Origin: CAZYVA01 sp964650695
Lineage (GTDB): Bacteria > Bacillota > Clostridia > Lachnospirales > Lachnospiraceae
Direction: 5' to 3'
NCBI GenBank assembly: GCA_964650695.1
Contig: CAZYVA010000074.1
Span: forward strand, 1 to 9,277
Length of the DNA stretch: 9,277 nucleotides
In this document: positions 6,856-9,277 of the stretch, one piece after another
Layout of the letters: each line of letters opens with the position of its first letter
How positions within the stretch are numbered: the stretch's first letter is position 1
Program-made: the position numbers and the translations under genes
Notes under the pieces: generated by a model
Database searches by the model: none
Told to the model about the DNA's origin: nothing
Seen by the model: the letters and a program-made list of their open reading frames with translations, nothing else

Positions 6856-7797
6856 ATGAGGTATATCAATACGCTTGTAGAAGGGGAGACGATCCGAAAT
6901 ATTTATTTATGCAAAGGGAAACGATCTGCGGAAACGAGGAACGGGAAGCCGTATGATTCCCTGACTCTGCGGGATAAGACTGGGACGCTGGACGGAAAAG
7001 TCTGGGATCCGAACTCCGAGGGGATTGCGGACTACGAAGAAATGGATTTCATAGAGGTATTTGGGGATGTCATCAGCTATAACCACAATCTTCAGCTCAA
7101 TATCCGCCAGATCCGCAAGGCAAAAGAAGGAGAATACGCAGCCGCCGATTATCTGCCGACGACGGAGAAAAATCCGGAAAAGATGTATGGGGAACTGCTG
7201 GGGTATGTGAAACAGATTTCCAATCCTTTCCTGCGCCAGGCGGTGGAATATTACTTTGTGGGCAATGAGCCGTTCATGAGAAAATTCAAAACCCACTCTG
7301 CGGCGAAAAGCGTCCATCACGGATTTTGCGGGGGGCTTTTGGAGCATACGCTGAGTGTTGTCAGGTTCTGTGAATATATGGCGGGGGCGTACCCCATCCT
7401 GAACAGGGATTTGTTGTTTGCATCGGCGATCTGCCATGATATCGGGAAAATCAGGGAGCTTTCCCCTTTCCCTGAAAACGATTATACGGATGAAGGCCAG
7501 CTTTTGGGGCATATTGTGATCGGGATAGAAATGGTGGATGAAGCCGTGCGCAGCGTCCCCGGGTTCCCGGATCCTCTTGCCAGTGAATGGAAACACTGCA
7601 TTGCCGCGCACCATGGGGAATTGGAATACGGTTCCCCCAAAAAACCGGCCTTGGCGGAGGCCCTGGCGCTGAACTTTGCGGACTGCGCGGATGCAAAAAT
7701 GCAGACCCTGACTGAGATTTTCAAAGAGAAAAAGAATAACGACTGGCTGGGTTACAACAAGCTGTTTGAGTCGAACCTAAAGAAAACGGTTGTCTGA
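6856..7797 (+). CDS. yhaM: YhaM-type 3'-5' exoribonuclease (OB fold plus HD domain)
   Basis: A 313-residue cytoplasmic nuclease, almost exactly the length of B. subtilis YhaM (314). YhaM enzymes trim single-stranded 3' ends of RNA, and can act on DNA, using divalent metal. An N-terminal OB-fold (about 10-95) should bind nucleic acid. The HD domain (about 150-285) shows H154/H155 in VHHGFCGGLLEHTL, the hallmark CHDIGK with H194/D195, H252/H253 in AAHHGELE, and D276 in NFADCADA, a complete metal-binding set. I chose ATG 6856 because GAAAGG (6841-6846) lies nine bases upstream and the product then begins with the usual RYINTLVEGE. An ATG at 6838 would add six residues but has little ribosome binding site. 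The gene follows the HtrA-like gene by 22 bases and precedes rlmD by 40 bases, so the three are probably co-transcribed. Confidence 0.93.
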   Translation: MRYINTLVEGETIRNIYLCKGKRSAETRNGKPYDSLTLRDKTGTLDGKVWDPNSEGIADYEEMDFIEVFGDVISYNHNLQLNIRQIRKAKEGEYAAADYLPTTEKNPEKMYGELLGYVKQISNPFLRQAVEYYFVGNEPFMRKFKTHSAAKSVHHGFCGGLLEHTLSVVRFCEYMAGAYPILNRDLLFASAICHDIGKIRELSPFPENDYTDEGQLLGHIVIGIEMVDEAVRSVPGFPDPLASEWKHCIAAHHGELEYGSPKKPALAEALALNFADCADAKMQTLTEIFKEKKNNDWLGYNKLFESNLKKTVV

Positions 7798-7837
7798 GGA
7801 GAGGCTGCAGCACCTATGGGCCAACGGGAATAGAGGC

Positions 7838-9277
7838 ATGGAAAAAAATGAACTTGTGACAGTGGCAATTGAAGATATAGGCGCTTCCGGCGAGGGCATC
7901 GGTAAAATCAACGGCTTTACGCTTTTTATCAAGGATGCGGTCATCGGGGACATTGTGGAAGCCAAAATCATGAAACTCAGGAAGCATTACGGCTATGCCC
8001 GCCTGGTGAATATTTTGGAACCCTCCCCGTACCGGGTTGAGGCAAGATGCCCTTTTGCCAGAAAATGCGGCGGCTGCCAGATACAGGAAATGAGTTATGA
8101 ACGCCAGTTGGCCTTTAAATATGATAAAGTAAGGAACAACCTGAAACGTATCGGCGGCTTTGACGAGGCTCTCCTGGACGCGGCTATGGAGCCGGCCATA
8201 ATAGGGATGGAACATCCCTTTTTTTATCGGAACAAAGCACAATTTCCTTTTGGGACAGATAAAAACGGGGAACCAATTGCAGGATTTTACGCCGGGCGTA
8301 CCCATGACATCGTTGCGAATACGGACTGTATGCTCGGCGTTCCGGTGAACCGGGAGATCCTGGAGATCACACTTCGTTTTTTGAGGAAATACCATATCCC
8401 GGCCTACCATGAAAAAACCGGGAGAGGGCTGTTCCGGCACGTGCTGATCCGTTATGGGTTCAGGACAAAAGAAATCATGGTCTGCTATGTCATCAATGGC
8501 ACGCAAATCCCGCACAGCGGCGAACTTATAGAAAAATTATCGGAACTCAAAGGCATGGCAAGTATTTCCGTCAGTCCGAACACAAAGAAAAGCAACGTGA
8601 TCATGGGGGAATCTTTCCGTGTGCTTTGGGGGAAAGGGTATATTACGGATTTCATTGGGGATATCAGATACCAGATTTCCCCCTTGTCTTTTTATCAGGT
8701 CAATCCGGTACAGACGGAGAAATTATACGGCCGGGCGCTGGACTATGCGGGGCTTACAGGGAATGAAATCGTCTGGGACCTGTATTGCGGGATTGGGACG
8801 ATTTCCCTGTTTCTGGCGCGGAAAGCGAAACAGGTATACGGCGTGGAAGCGGTCCCCCAGGCGGTTGAGGATGCCAAAAAGAATGCCCGGATGAACGGGA
8901 TCACGAATGTGGGGTTTTACGTGGGAAAAGCAGAGGAAGTCTTGCCGGCGTATTATGAGAAATGCCGGAATGGGGACGGTCAGGAGGAAGCGCACGCGGA
9001 TGTGATCGTCGTAGACCCGCCGCGGAAAGGATGCGGGGAATCGCTGCTTTGGACGATGAAGGAGATGAAGCCGGAGCGGATGGTGTATGTGAGCTGCGAC
9101 AGCGCGACGCTGGCGCGGGATCTGAGGGTGCTGTGTGAGGGAGAGTATGAGATTAAGAAAATCGGGGTGGTGGATTTGTTTCCGATGACGGGGCATGTGG
9201 AGACGGTTGTACTTTTGTCCCACAAGTCACCAGATAGCCATATCAATGTGAAGGTAGAATTTGGAGAAGGTGAAGGA
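7838..9277 (+). CDS. rlmD: 23S rRNA (uracil-C5)-methyltransferase, RlmD/RumA family, partial at 3' end
   Basis: An open frame of 480 codons with no stop before the window edge. The protein methylates C5 of a uridine in 23S rRNA using S-adenosylmethionine. An N-terminal TRAM domain (about 5-62) is followed by four cysteines for a [4Fe-4S] cluster (C71, C77, C80 in CGGC, and C164). The Rossmann methyltransferase has DLYCGIG (314-320), DPPRKG (393-398), nucleophile C420 in VSCDSATLARD, and general base E455 in GHVETV. The catalytic set is complete. Family proteins normally end a few residues after HVETVVLLS (453-461); here at least 19 more residues follow, so a C-terminal extension exists or the stop lies just outside. 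The ATG has no well-spaced ribosome binding site: AGAGG (7832-7836) is only one base away. Substrate position (U1939, or also U747 as in Bacillus RlmCD) cannot be told. Confidence 0.94.
   Translation, partial: MEKNELVTVAIEDIGASGEGIGKINGFTLFIKDAVIGDIVEAKIMKLRKHYGYARLVNILEPSPYRVEARCPFARKCGGCQIQEMSYERQLAFKYDKVRNNLKRIGGFDEALLDAAMEPAIIGMEHPFFYRNKAQFPFGTDKNGEPIAGFYAGRTHDIVANTDCMLGVPVNREILEITLRFLRKYHIPAYHEKTGRGLFRHVLIRYGFRTKEIMVCYVINGTQIPHSGELIEKLSELKGMASISVSPNTKKSNVIMGESFRVLWGKGYITDFIGDIRYQISPLSFYQVNPVQTEKLYGRALDYAGLTGNEIVWDLYCGIGTISLFLARKAKQVYGVEAVPQAVEDAKKNARMNGITNVGFYVGKAEEVLPAYYEKCRNGDGQEEAHADVIVVDPPRKGCGESLLWTMKEMKPERMVYVSCDSATLARDLRVLCEGEYEIKKIGVVDLFPMTGHVETVVLLSHKSPDSHINVKVEFGEGEG

Noticed and set aside
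6907..7614. Long - strand open frame of 235 codons opposite the YhaM-type gene
   Set aside because: Antisense shadow of a clearly coding gene, with composition typical of a reverse-frame translation and no family resemblance.
7814..8515. Long - strand open frame of 233 codons opposite rlmD
   Set aside because: Antisense to the TRAM and iron-sulfur region of rlmD, which is plainly coding; no domain is visible.
8619..8894. Second + strand frame of 91 codons inside rlmD
   Set aside because: It overlaps the S-adenosylmethionine-binding region of rlmD in another frame and has no recognisable product.

Overview
The window looks like chromosomal core DNA from a low-to-mid GC Gram-positive anaerobe of the class Clostridia. 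Lachnospiraceae is the most likely family, judging from the protein sequences and the gene mix (MutS2, a YhaM-type nuclease, an OmpR-type two-component system). This placement is inference; no rRNA or other marker gene is present. All six supported protein genes, plus a seventh cut by the right edge, lie on the + strand. No tRNA, rRNA, insertion sequence, CRISPR array or phage gene is visible.

Layout. Positions 1-182 hold a good extended -10 promoter and a leader rich in inverted repeats, followed by a YbaK/EbsC-type aminoacyl-tRNA deacylase (183-653). A second extended -10 promoter (716-744) precedes mutS2 (790-3165). It is followed at short spacing by an OmpR/PhoB response regulator (3181-3888) and a membrane sensor histidine kinase (3954-5360), so these three probably form one transcription unit. 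A near-consensus sigma-A promoter with a perfect inverted repeat fitted around its core elements (5367-5402) starts a second unit: a membrane-anchored HtrA/DegP-like protein with a PDZ domain (5475-6833), a YhaM-type OB-fold/HD 3'-5' exoribonuclease (6856-7797), and an RlmD/RumA-type 23S rRNA uracil-C5 methyltransferase (7838 to the edge).

How they fit together. Several genes concern translation or RNA quality control: tRNA deacylation, MutS2 (known in Bacillus also as a ribosome-collision factor), RNA 3' trimming and rRNA methylation. The kinase and regulator sit directly upstream of the HtrA-like gene, as would suit an envelope-sensing circuit controlling it. No experiment or binding site proves that link.

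The most notable observation is that the HtrA-like protein keeps the fold landmarks and the PDZ domain but appears to have lost all three catalytic triad residues, so it is probably a pseudoprotease. Other points of interest are the dyad at its promoter, possible leader peptides before it and before rlmD, an atypical Smr motif in MutS2, and an RlmD reading frame that continues past the family's usual C-terminus into the window edge.
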